Assembly: GCF_025336525.1 (NCBI RefSeq)
Contig: NZ_JAOCZP010000001.1
Location: 620,001 to 684,000, forward strand
DNA length: 64,000 bases
DNA from: Chelativorans salis
Lineage (GTDB): Bacteria; Pseudomonadota; Alphaproteobacteria; Rhizobiales; Rhizobiaceae
Direction: 5' to 3'
The notes under the pieces are model-generated. The model saw only the letters and a program-made list of their open reading frames with translations, did not search any database and was not told where the DNA came from. Made by a program: the position numbers and the translations under genes. This document shows positions 46,258-54,221 of the stretch, piece by piece (position 1 is the first letter of the stretch; each line of letters starts with the position of its first letter).

Positions 46258-46428
46258 TCATCTCTCGCGAATGGTCCATCTCTCTATTTCGCAGTTCAGT
46301 ATGAAGCCCGCCGGCGTATCCAGGGCCGCGACCCGAATTGCCCTGCATCGCAGTTCCAATCTCTGGATATCTGGCGCGGCAAAGTGCGCTGTCTGGTCGT
46401 CCCTTCCTTGCGTCGGCGAAACGCTCAT
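46258..46428 (-). CDS. Small ORF of 56 residues between VOC and cupin genes
   Basis: The ATG at 46428 overlaps the TGA of the VOC gene (ATGA), and the TGA is one base before the cupin ATG. This perfect fit suggests translational coupling and a real gene. The product starts MSVSPTQGRDDQTAHFAAPD and continues with a beta-like segment (LELRCRAIRVAAL), then GFILNCEIERWTIRER. It has two cysteines and no signal or membrane segment. No family is recognised. It may instead be a decayed remnant that keeps reading frame by chance, but the two tight junctions argue for function. Confidence 0.5.
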   Translation of the reverse strand: MSVSPTQGRDDQTAHFAAPDIQRLELRCRAIRVAALDTPAGFILNCEIERWTIRER

Positions 46429-46808
46429 GCGCTGTTCAGATGGAGGATGTTGCCGTCAGGGTCCTTGAACCAGACCATCTTGAACCCGTTCGCGTCGTGG
46501 ACCCCGTCCTTGTATGACACGCCCTCCATCTCATAGCGCTCGAACGTCACACCCTTGGCACCCAGGTCGGCAACGATGGCGTCGATATCTGGTCCGCAGT
46601 CCCACACCACGGCATTGGCCTCGTTGGTGCCGGCGAATTCCGAAGGGTAGACGACCAGATACGTCGCACCCGTCTTGTAGACCAGCGCGCCTTCCATGCC
46701 TTCGTCGTTGAGTTCCAGCCCCAGTATATCGCTGTAGAAACGCCTCGCCCGATCGATGTCGCTCACCGCGACAATGGCCGAGGAAGACTTGTCGTTGAGT
46801 GCATTCAT
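46425..46808 (-). CDS. VOC-superfamily (glyoxalase/bleomycin-resistance type) protein
   Basis: A 127-residue protein starting at 46808, with AAGGAGA seven bases upstream. The single VOC fold has two beta-alpha-beta-beta-beta units (AIVAVSDIDRARRFYSDILGLELNDEG and DIDAIVADLGAKGVTFERYE). It ends MVWFKDPDGNILHLNSA, the usual C-terminal metal-site region. Members are glyoxalase-like lyases, dioxygenases or binding proteins, usually dimeric. It is the first gene of the VOC-small ORF-cupin unit. Confidence 0.85.
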   Translation of the reverse strand: MNALNDKSSSAIVAVSDIDRARRFYSDILGLELNDEGMEGALVYKTGATYLVVYPSEFAGTNEANAVVWDCGPDIDAIVADLGAKGVTFERYEMEGVSYKDGVHDANGFKMVWFKDPDGNILHLNSA

Positions 46809-47219
46809 GGAATGTCTCCTTGATTGACATTCAAAGGACGAATGAGCTGCTTCGGTTCCGACACCCAAGAGGGAGGTCTCGGCAAATATGCAGAAAGTGA
46901 CACAAACAAACGAGGCTGCATCGGAGATGCCAAATGTCCGCTATTCGCCTCCCGGCCCCGAAAGCTGACGGTCAACTTACGGTCCCCAAAAAGCATCCGT
47001 CAGAGCCGTCCGTTTCGCGCCTCAATGTCGGCCGTTGAGGCAAACCTTTGCCTCCGCCCGCAAGCGACCATGCTGGAGTTCGTGGTTGTGCCAAGAACAG
47101 CCATTCAAACGCCGCTGCAGCAGTGACTGTTATGAAGGGACGGCAGCCTTCCTCAACCCGGTAGAGTAAAGGTCGAGCTCGCCAGAGTCCCCACGGACGG
47201 GCCGGACTTAGTGGCTCAC
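46809..47219. other. Gene-free stretch between the VOC and sulfatase genes
   Basis: No frame with a plausible start, ribosome-binding site or family match. The region should hold the promoter of the minus-strand VOC operon and the end of the sulfatase transcript, but no clear hairpin with T-run is seen. Confidence 0.4.
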
Positions 47220-48779
47220 CTATGCGAGGCGCGTCGCTCGCGGACTTTCCTCCATGTTGCGGATCATCTCGTGTACAAGGCGATCCGTGAGTTCAGCGCG
47301 GATGTGCCGATGCGCCTTATCATCCCATAGGTTCCGCGTCTCGCCCGGGTCGGCCTTGCGATCGTAGAGTTCGCCCCAGTCTTCGTCCTTAAACACCGTC
47401 ATGCGCCAGCGGTCGGTGAGAAGGCAGCGCGCACGGGCTGGCTTGTCGAATCCCATGCGTGGGCCGCCGTCATGGTGTTCGATAAGCATAGCGTCGCGAA
47501 CGGGGCGGCCGTCCTGGATGTTTGGAAGCAGGCTCTTCCCCTGCATGCCCCAATAGGGAGCAACGCCCGCGCGGTCGAGGATTGTCGCCGATATGTCGAT
47601 CGTCGAAGCGAGTGTACGCGAGGTGCACGCCCTCCGGTCGGAGGGATCCGCCCAGATGAAAGGCGTGCGTGTGATGGCGCGCGTCGGCAGCGGTCCCTTC
47701 AGCAGCAGGTTGTAGTCGCCGAGATAGTCACCATGGTCCGAGGTAAAGATGACGATCGTATCCTCAGCCTGCCCGGATTCCTCCAGCGCGGTCAGCACCT
47801 GGCCGATTCTGTCGTCGATCATGGTGATCATGCCGGCGGTGAGCGCCATCGCCTCGCGCAAGGCTTGATCATCCGCATAGAACGCCGCCTGGGATATGGC
47901 TTCGCGTTCGCCCTGCTCCCAGCGTTTGCGCAGATATCGCAGCGGTGGCGGCGGGTTTTCATGTGCCGAATACGGCAAGCCGATCTCGAACTGCTCGGGC
48001 TGGTACATTGACCAGTACTTGCCGGGCGGGTTGAAGGGATGGTGCGGGTCGGGAAACGATACAAAGGCGAAGAACGGGGCGTCGCTACCCGCCTGCTCGC
48101 GGATCCAGGCGGCCGCGCGGTCGGCGATCCAGGCGGTGGGATAGGACTCCTCGGGAACGGGTGTCCGATAGGCCTGAGGACAGCTGTAATTGTGCGGCAA
48201 CTCGTTGGCGGGGTCATACAGTTCCCGCCAGTTCGGATGCGTCCGGCGGAACCACTGCCCGTAATGGCCGCCGCATTTGTCGCCGTGATCCGTGACCATC
48301 TCGACGTGCTGGTAGCCGTAGTAAGGCGTGCGGACCGTATAGACCTCCTCGCCGGCATAGCTGCCGGGTTGCTCCTCCTCATAGGGCACGACATCGGGCT
48401 TCCAGGCCTCGGCGATCGGCCCGGTCTCAGGGACTGGCCCGCCCTTCGGTCTGTTCGACGAAAACGGCTGCAAGTGGCTCTTGCCGATCGTGGCAGTCCG
48501 ATATCCATCGGCGGCAAGCACCTCGACAAAGGTGTTGGTGCGCTCCGATAGCACACAGCCGTTGTGACGCAGTCCGTGCACAGAAGGATAGCGTCCGGTC
48601 AGTAGCGACGCCCTGTTGGGCATACAAACGGGCAGGGCTACGTGAAAATCGTCGAAGCGTGTGCCGCGTGCCGCCAGCGAATCGATATTCGGGGTTCGCA
48701 CAACCGTGTGACCGTAGCAGCCGAGCCAATCTGCCCGATGCTGATCCGTGATGAACAGCAGGAAGTTCGGTTTGCGCAT
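47220..48779 (-). CDS. Sulfatase (type I, cysteine formylglycine-dependent)
   Basis: A 519-residue sulfatase. The N terminus NFLLFITDQHRADWLGCYG supplies the metal aspartates. The activating signature CMPNRASLLTGR fits C-x-P-x-R-x3-L-T-G-R, with the formylglycine cysteine at residue 52. Further metal ligands appear in FTSDHGDYLGDYNLL. No signal peptide is visible, so it is likely cytoplasmic. It is 12 bp downstream of a GntR gene on the same strand, and across the divergent promoter lies a TRAP importer. It may remove sulfate from an organosulfate or phosphonate/choline-type ester that the importer brings in. A maturation enzyme is not in the window. Confidence 0.88.
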   Translation of the reverse strand: MRKPNFLLFITDQHRADWLGCYGHTVVRTPNIDSLAARGTRFDDFHVALPVCMPNRASLLTGRYPSVHGLRHNGCVLSERTNTFVEVLAADGYRTATIGKSHLQPFSSNRPKGGPVPETGPIAEAWKPDVVPYEEEQPGSYAGEEVYTVRTPYYGYQHVEMVTDHGDKCGGHYGQWFRRTHPNWRELYDPANELPHNYSCPQAYRTPVPEESYPTAWIADRAAAWIREQAGSDAPFFAFVSFPDPHHPFNPPGKYWSMYQPEQFEIGLPYSAHENPPPPLRYLRKRWEQGEREAISQAAFYADDQALREAMALTAGMITMIDDRIGQVLTALEESGQAEDTIVIFTSDHGDYLGDYNLLLKGPLPTRAITRTPFIWADPSDRRACTSRTLASTIDISATILDRAGVAPYWGMQGKSLLPNIQDGRPVRDAMLIEHHDGGPRMGFDKPARARCLLTDRWRMTVFKDEDWGELYDRKADPGETRNLWDDKAHRHIRAELTDRLVHEMIRNMEESPRATRLA

Positions 48780-48791
48780 CTGCCCCCCAAA

Positions 48792-49514
48792 TCAGCTCGC
48801 TTCATCCGTGCGCTGATTGGCTGCGTTTTTGTTGATGTTGGTGAAGAGTTGGTCCGCCCTCTGTAGGGGCAATAGTCCATGTTCGCGCATAAGAAACTCG
48901 GCACGCGTTCCTTCGCCTTTTCGAATGGCGTCCACGAGCCGGATGTGGTCGCGCTGGGCGTCGATCAGGGCGGCGCGTCCTTCCTCATCGGGCAGGAAAT
49001 GCAAAAGCGGCGCGGAGCGAAACGGATTGCGCACCATCAGCCGTTGCAGCGCGGTATTGCCAGCAAATGCCGCGATCGAGGTGTGAAAGCGGTCATTGAT
49101 CCGGGCAAATTCACGAAACGTCTCGGGGTCATGGCGCTTTGACGCGATAAGCTCCGCAATCCCATTGAGGCATTCCTGCAACGTAGCATTCTGATCGGGT
49201 TCGAGACCCTTTTCCGCAAGCAGGCGTGCCGCCATTCCTTCGAGCACGGCGCGCACCTCCATGATCTCGCGCATGTCCTCGATGGAGAAACGCCGAACGC
49301 GAAAGCCGCGATTTGGCGCCCCTTCCACGAGGTCTTCCCTTTCCAGCGTGGCCAGCGCCAACCGGACCGGCGTTCGCGAAACAGCCAACCGTGCTGCCAA
49401 TCCGGTCTCCGTCAGCCGCTCACCCTGAACAAGCGTTCCGTTCATAATGAGCTCACGCAGCTTGCTGGTCACCTCCTCGGTGCTGTTGATCCCGCCCCTG
49501 AGTTCAGAATGCAT
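48792..49514 (-). CDS. GntR-family transcriptional regulator, FadR subfamily (FCD domain)
   Basis: A 240-residue regulator from ATG 49514; upstream in-frame starts would run into the divergent promoter. The winged helix-turn-helix is at about residues 12-75 (LRELIMNGTLVQGERLTETGLAARLAVSRTPVRLALATLE). The C-terminal FCD domain has the expected metal and ligand residues (Asp/His in FARINDRFHTSIAAFAGN and His in AQRDHIRLVDAI). It forms an operon with the sulfatase gene. A palindrome overlaps its own start, so it is probably autoregulated. Confidence 0.9.
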   Translation of the reverse strand: MHSELRGGINSTEEVTSKLRELIMNGTLVQGERLTETGLAARLAVSRTPVRLALATLEREDLVEGAPNRGFRVRRFSIEDMREIMEVRAVLEGMAARLLAEKGLEPDQNATLQECLNGIAELIASKRHDPETFREFARINDRFHTSIAAFAGNTALQRLMVRNPFRSAPLLHFLPDEEGRAALIDAQRDHIRLVDAIRKGEGTRAEFLMREHGLLPLQRADQLFTNINKNAANQRTDEAS

Positions 49515-49520
49515 GCAATT
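49508..49520. promoter_or_regulatory. Candidate GntR operator overlapping the gntR start
   Basis: AATGCATGCAATT contains the dyad core TGCATGCA around the ATG of the GntR gene. It is nearly the same as the site 84 bp away. A repressor bound here would block its own gene. Confidence 0.5.
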
Positions 49521-49591
49521 TATCCACTCGCTGTTTTTGAACTTCCCTAATTCTCCCTTATGTCGATAAAATGCAACCCCTCTCTTGTTGA

Positions 49592-49603
49592 ATTGCATGC
49601 AAT
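49592..49603. promoter_or_regulatory. Candidate GntR operator upstream of the TRAP genes
   Basis: ATTGCATGCAAT is a perfect 12-bp palindrome, 68 bp before the TRAP binding-protein start, sharing the TGCATGCAAT sequence with the site over the gntR start. GntR/FCD proteins bind short palindromes of this kind. Confidence 0.55.
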
Positions 49604-49671
49604 CTTGTGTAATCGTTTCGCCAGAGGATGTGCTGGCGGAAGCCGCGCCGTCCCAAAATGGGAGGAAACCT

Positions 49672-50694
49672 ATGAGACACACTACGCGTAAAGTGGCGGG
49701 TGCTATTGCCGCTGTTAGCCTGTCGCTCTGCGCCACCGCCGCTGGGGCGGAGACCGTCAGGATCGAGACAGGCACGTCGGCCGGCCTGACGACGCTGATC
49801 CCACAGCTCCTGGCCAAGTCGCTTTCCAACGAAGGCGTGGATTTCCGCATCAATGCGGATCAGACGTTGACCCGATCGGCCCTCAGTCTCGGCGTCGGCC
49901 GCATCGACGCGGCCATCGTCCCGCCGCCGGCCTTCAACGCAATGTCGCGCGGCGTCGGTCCCTACAAGGATAGCGCGGATCAGGCCAAGGCGACCGCGGC
50001 GGAGCTGCGTAGCCTGTTCCCCTTCGCGGGAGGCGTCTTCCATCCCATCGTCTGGGCCGATTCCGGCATCGAAACCTGGGAAGACATGAGGGGCAAGCGC
50101 ATCTTCATTGGCCCGCCGGCCGGCGCGGCCAATCAGCAGATTACGACCCTCATCAGGTTGGCGAGCGGGGGCTTCGAGCCAGACAAGGACTATACGCCCG
50201 TGCGGCTCGGCTGGGGCGCGGCCATACCTTCCTTCCAGGATGGTCAGTTTGATGTGCTCGTTATGTCGTCGCCGGCCGGCGGCGCCGCAATCGAACAGAT
50301 CGGCCTGCAGCGCAAAATTCGGCTGATCGGTGTTCCCGCCGAGGTCCTCAAGACCGAGGAGTGGGCCGAGCAGTTGGAGGTCACGGGCGAGACGAATGCA
50401 GTCATCGCGCCGGGAACATATTCGGGTCAGGATAACAGCGATGAGGAGATCGCCGTTCCTGCCTATGCCATGGTCTTCGCTGTGAACAGGAAGATGGACG
50501 ACGATCTCGCCTACATCATCACGAAGACCTACTGGGAGAACATCGACGAATACAAGAAATCGGTCGCGGAACTGGCGCAACTCCCTACAAGCGAGCCCTT
50601 GGCCGGCAACAACATTCCATTACATCCGGGCGCCGTACGCTACTATGAGGAGGAGGGGATGGCCATTCCCGACCGGCTGATGGCGAACCAGTAG
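49672..50694 (+). CDS. TAXI-family TRAP transporter solute-binding protein
   Basis: A 340-residue periplasmic binding protein. The start at 49672 follows GGGAGGAAA, and the signal peptide is MRHTTRKVAGAIAAVSLSLCATAAGA. The mature protein begins ETVRIETGTSAGLTTLIPQLLAK and continues with VGRIDAAIVPPPAFNAM and KRIFIGPPAGAANQQITTLI, the TAXI pattern. TAXI proteins feed a fused TRAP permease, which is the next gene. Ligands of the class are mostly unknown; some bind glutamate or other organic acids. The GntR-sulfatase neighbours hint at a sulfated or sulfonated organic ligand. Confidence 0.88.
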   Translation: MRHTTRKVAGAIAAVSLSLCATAAGAETVRIETGTSAGLTTLIPQLLAKSLSNEGVDFRINADQTLTRSALSLGVGRIDAAIVPPPAFNAMSRGVGPYKDSADQAKATAAELRSLFPFAGGVFHPIVWADSGIETWEDMRGKRIFIGPPAGAANQQITTLIRLASGGFEPDKDYTPVRLGWGAAIPSFQDGQFDVLVMSSPAGGAAIEQIGLQRKIRLIGVPAEVLKTEEWAEQLEVTGETNAVIAPGTYSGQDNSDEEIAVPAYAMVFAVNRKMDDDLAYIITKTYWENIDEYKKSVAELAQLPTSEPLAGNNIPLHPGAVRYYEEEGMAIPDRLMANQ

Positions 50695-50737
50695 TCCCGA
50701 ACCCGGTACCGGCACCATCCGCTGAAGAGCCATTCAT

Positions 50738-52663
50738 ATGGAAGACGTCAAACCCGGGACGCCTCGCTTCGACGTCCGCATGCGGGTCGTCCTCACCTTG
50801 TCGTTCCTGATGGCGCTCATACCGCTGGCGCACAAGATGCCCTCGTTCGGCCCCCTTCCCAGTCTCGGGCCGTTCGAGGCGGAACCGTTCCGAAGCAGCG
50901 TCATGGCGTTTTGCCTGCTGATCTGCGTCGTACTCCATCCGTTCGGAATCAATCGCGAGGGAAAACCGCGGCCGCTCGGCCTCCTCGTTGATGCAACACT
51001 GCTCGCCGTTGGCCTCTGGGCGTGCTGGCGCTTCTATGTCGACGTGACGGCGATGCACACCAGTATCGTCTTCTTCGAGGAGTGGCAGGCGTGGACGGCG
51101 CTGGGCGTGTGCGTCGTGCTGATCATCATGACATGGCGCATCTGGGGAGCGGCGCTCGCAATCGTCTCATCGGTCGCGCTCGCCTGGTTCCTGTGGAGCT
51201 TCCGTGACGACTGGGTGCAGGCAGCCACGGAAAACCTGTGGCTCGTGCTCGACGACGGCGTGCTTGGCAATGTCACCGACGTCGTCCTCAGCACGGTCTT
51301 TCCGTTCATCGTCCTGGGCGCGATGTTGGAGGGCACGGGCGCCGGCGGGTCGATGATCCGCATTTCCTACCACCTCATGCGTCGGTTCAGGGGCGGACCG
51401 GCGCATGCCGCCATTCTGGCGTCCGCCTTCTTTGGGGCGATCTCCGGCTCGGCAGTCGCCAATGTAGTCGGAACCGGAGTGATCACCATCCCCTTGATCA
51501 AGCGAAGGAAGTTTTCTCCCGAGTTCGCCGGCGGTGTGGAAGCAGCCGCCTCCACCGGAGGACAGGTGATGCCGCCGATCATGGGTGCCGCCGCGCTCGT
51601 GATGGCGGACCTGGTGGGGCTCAATTACCTCCTGATCATTACCGCCGCGCTGATCCCGGCGCTCGCCTATTACGGAGCGCTTTTTGCCTCTGTCGTCTTC
51701 GAATGCCGGCGCCTCAACGTCGAGGTGGCGGAGACTGTCGAAGCTGATTTGGCCGTCACCCCGCAGGATTGGCTCAATCTCATCCTCGTCGCCGCTCCGC
51801 TGCTGGCCATTGTCACCTGCCTGATCATCGGACTGTCGCCGACAGGTGCGGCGCTGACTGCGCTTGCCCTTCTGATACCCTTGAGCTTTCTCAACCCGGC
51901 GGTGCGCCGGCGGCCCTTCGCTCTCGTCGAAGCGTTCGCGCATGGCGGGCTGAGCTTTGCAAGGCTGATGATGGCGGTCGGCGCGATCGGGATCGTGATC
52001 GCGTCAATGTCGTCGACCGGGCTGCCGACCATGTTCGCGCTCCAACTCGACGCGTTCTCGGCCCACAGCCTCCTGATCACGCTAATCGTCGCCGCCATCG
52101 GCTGCATCATGCTGGGCATGGGCATGCCGACGCTGCCCGCCTATCTGACGATCATCATCATTAGCGGCAGTTCGATGATGGCGCTCGGCCTCGCACCGTT
52201 GACCGCTCACTTCTTTGTCTTTTACTTCGGTGTCGCGTCCGCAATCACGCCGCCGGTGGCCATCGCAGCATATGCGGCGGCCGCAATATCCGGCGGCAAT
52301 CCCATCCGCACCGGCGTGGCAGCGGTCCGAATCGGCGGAGCGATCTTTGCCATCCCGTTCATGTTCGTCTTCAATCCCGAGATGCTCGTCGTCAGCCAGG
52401 CTGCCGCCGACGCCGGGCCGGCGTCCGTGCTCCTTGTCATCCTCCGCACCGGCCTGATGGTTTGGATGATGACGTCGGCAGCTAACCGGTACGATGCGAG
52501 ACGGCTGCATCCGTGGGAGATCGTTTTGCGCCTGACGCTGGCTGCCGCTCTGATCGTTCCGGCCCCGCCGATTCATTGGGCTGCGATTGCTGTGGCGCTT
52601 GGCTCAGTCGTCTGGCATCGCTACTCGCCAAAAGTTGCCTCCGCTCGCGAAACGTCTTCCTGA
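50738..52663 (+). CDS. TRAP transporter fused permease (4TM/12TM type)
   Basis: A 641-residue inner-membrane permease in which the small DctQ-like and large DctM-like subunits are fused, as is usual with TAXI binding proteins. About four helices precede residue 200. The DctM part starts near GNVTDVVLSTVFPFIVLGAMLEGTGAG and carries SAVANVVGTGVITIPLI, GGQVMPPIMGAAALVMAD, and GMGMPTLPAYLTIIIISGSSMM. It lies 43 bp after the binding-protein gene. Transport uses an ion gradient rather than ATP. A damaged dnaE2 fragment follows. Confidence 0.92.
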   Translation: MEDVKPGTPRFDVRMRVVLTLSFLMALIPLAHKMPSFGPLPSLGPFEAEPFRSSVMAFCLLICVVLHPFGINREGKPRPLGLLVDATLLAVGLWACWRFYVDVTAMHTSIVFFEEWQAWTALGVCVVLIIMTWRIWGAALAIVSSVALAWFLWSFRDDWVQAATENLWLVLDDGVLGNVTDVVLSTVFPFIVLGAMLEGTGAGGSMIRISYHLMRRFRGGPAHAAILASAFFGAISGSAVANVVGTGVITIPLIKRRKFSPEFAGGVEAAASTGGQVMPPIMGAAALVMADLVGLNYLLIITAALIPALAYYGALFASVVFECRRLNVEVAETVEADLAVTPQDWLNLILVAAPLLAIVTCLIIGLSPTGAALTALALLIPLSFLNPAVRRRPFALVEAFAHGGLSFARLMMAVGAIGIVIASMSSTGLPTMFALQLDAFSAHSLLITLIVAAIGCIMLGMGMPTLPAYLTIIIISGSSMMALGLAPLTAHFFVFYFGVASAITPPVAIAAYAAAAISGGNPIRTGVAAVRIGGAIFAIPFMFVFNPEMLVVSQAAADAGPASVLLVILRTGLMVWMMTSAANRYDARRLHPWEIVLRLTLAAALIVPAPPIHWAAIAVALGSVVWHRYSPKVASARETSS

Positions 52664-52690
52664 AGTAACCGCGTGACCGGACAAGGCCGC

Positions 52691-52830
52691 ATCGTCTGGA
52701 CCAAGGTCTAAGAAAAGTACCGGCGTGTCGTGCTCGGATCCGGCATGAGGGTCGCATCCAGCGCGAAGGCGATGTGGTGCACATCGTGGCGCACGAACTC
52801 ACCGATCTCTCTGCCGAGCTGACCAGCGCT
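52691..52830 (+). pseudogene. Remnant of error-prone DNA polymerase C terminus (DnaE2/ImuC)
   Basis: The plus strand reads IVWTKV-stop-EKYRRVVLGS in one frame and then ARIRHEGRIQREGDVVHIVAH, followed by ELTDLSAEL, in another. This matches the OB-fold end of DnaE2 (the family reads about VWPKVFEKYRRVVLGARL, then GRIQREGDVVHVVA and LTDLSAELAS). An in-frame TAA replaces a Phe codon and one frameshift is needed. Nothing of the upstream polymerase domains is present. It is a dead end fragment, presumably left by recombination. Confidence 0.8.
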
Positions 52831-53093
52831 ATCGCTGAACTGGGTCGAATATCCCGACTCTCGTCCGTTCCTTACGCCGGCACTAACCGGACCAAGTTCG
52901 AAGGATCGGACCGAACTCCTCTCAGCGTATACGAACGCGCCGCGGAACGCGCGCGAGTCAGCGCCGCCCGCAAAGCTCTTCAAGCCGGACAAGCTCTTTG
53001 CCCGGACCGCCCATTCCGGGGCGGGTAAAAAGGCTGGCGCAGCCGACGCGCACAATGCTATTTGCGAGCTCAAAAGGTTGGAGATGATTTCAG

Positions 53094-54206
53094 ATGCTGA
53101 CACGGCGCCAGCTGATGCTTGGACTGACCAGCGTCGGGGCCAGCGCATGCGTGCCGGATAAGATGGCTCTGGAGAACGTGATCTCACCGGATCGTACACC
53201 GTCATCTCCTTCCCTCAAGGTTCTGGGAGCTAGGCGAGGCCTGGAAATCGGCTCTGCATTCAATGGCAATGGCGATCCCAAATATCGACGGCTGCTCGCA
53301 AAACACTGCGGACTGATCGTCCCCGAATGGCAGCTCAAGCCGCGTTTCCTGAGACCCAACCACTCATCGTCCTATCGCTTCGGTCCCTGCGACAAGATCG
53401 CGGCTTTTGCCGCCTCCAACCGAATGGATTTTCACGGGCATACGCTCTTCTGGCATGAAGAGCCGATCCGCTGGGTAGAGAGCAACGACTTCGCGGAGGT
53501 CAAGAGGGGCTATGGCGGCTTCATCCGCGACGTCGTCGCCCATTACCCGCGCGCCGTCTCGTGGGACGTATTCAACGAGATCATCGGCGACCGGCATAAG
53601 TATCGCAACGAGTTTCTGATCCGCAAGTTCGGCCCGAAATTCATCGACTTCGCCCTGAGAACCACGCATGAGGTGGCACCCCGAGCACGGCTGTCCATCA
53701 ATGAATACAACCTGGAATGCGGTGCCAGTTGGTGCCGATCGAAGCAGGACAGCATGCTGGCGCTGTTGAAGGAACTCAAACGCCAGAAGACGCCCATCCA
53801 TGCCGTTGGCATCCAGGGCCATCTTTCCTCTATTCATCCGGCTTCCCCGTCGGCCACCCTCTCTTTCATCGATCGGGTGGCCGATCTCGGCTTGGATGTC
53901 TACATCTCGGAACTGGACGTGAACGATTCCACCATGCCGAAGGATATCGCGACGCGAGACCGGATGGTGGCCGACTATTATGAGGAGTTCCTCACTGCGG
54001 TGCTACGCCGACCGGCCGTGAAACGGCTCGTATTCTGGGGCATCTCCGACTTCGACAACTGGATTGTCAGACGATACACCCAGGAGAAACGGCCATTGGG
54101 CGCAGGCGACGCAAGACCCGCCCTCTTCGACAGCAACAACGAGCCGAAGCCGGCCTTCGACGCCGTCGTCCGCGCTCTCGGCGGCACCTCGTCGCGGACG
54201 GCTTAG
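53094..54206 (+). CDS. GH10 glycoside hydrolase (endo-1,4-beta-xylanase-like), exported
   Basis: A 370-residue hydrolase. The N terminus MLTRRQLMLGLTSVGASAC combines a twin-arginine-like start with a hydrophobic stretch, so it is probably exported; the cysteine at 19 could be lipidated, but the lipobox is poor. The GH10 barrel shows MDFHGHTLFWHEE (111-123), the acid/base Glu at 162 in SWDVFNEI, and the nucleophile Glu at 273 in ISELD. VGIQGHLS lies between. Family members cut beta-1,4-xylan or related glycans. It sits in an exopolysaccharide locus beside a UDP-xylose-synthase-like gene, so it may trim or release a self-made xylose-containing polymer rather than feed on plant xylan. It converges on the UDP-sugar dehydrogenase gene, 15 bp away. 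Confidence 0.87.
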   Translation: MLTRRQLMLGLTSVGASACVPDKMALENVISPDRTPSSPSLKVLGARRGLEIGSAFNGNGDPKYRRLLAKHCGLIVPEWQLKPRFLRPNHSSSYRFGPCDKIAAFAASNRMDFHGHTLFWHEEPIRWVESNDFAEVKRGYGGFIRDVVAHYPRAVSWDVFNEIIGDRHKYRNEFLIRKFGPKFIDFALRTTHEVAPRARLSINEYNLECGASWCRSKQDSMLALLKELKRQKTPIHAVGIQGHLSSIHPASPSATLSFIDRVADLGLDVYISELDVNDSTMPKDIATRDRMVADYYEEFLTAVLRRPAVKRLVFWGISDFDNWIVRRYTQEKRPLGAGDARPALFDSNNEPKPAFDAVVRALGGTSSRTA

Positions 54207-54221
54207 GCCGCCCGCGCAGCG

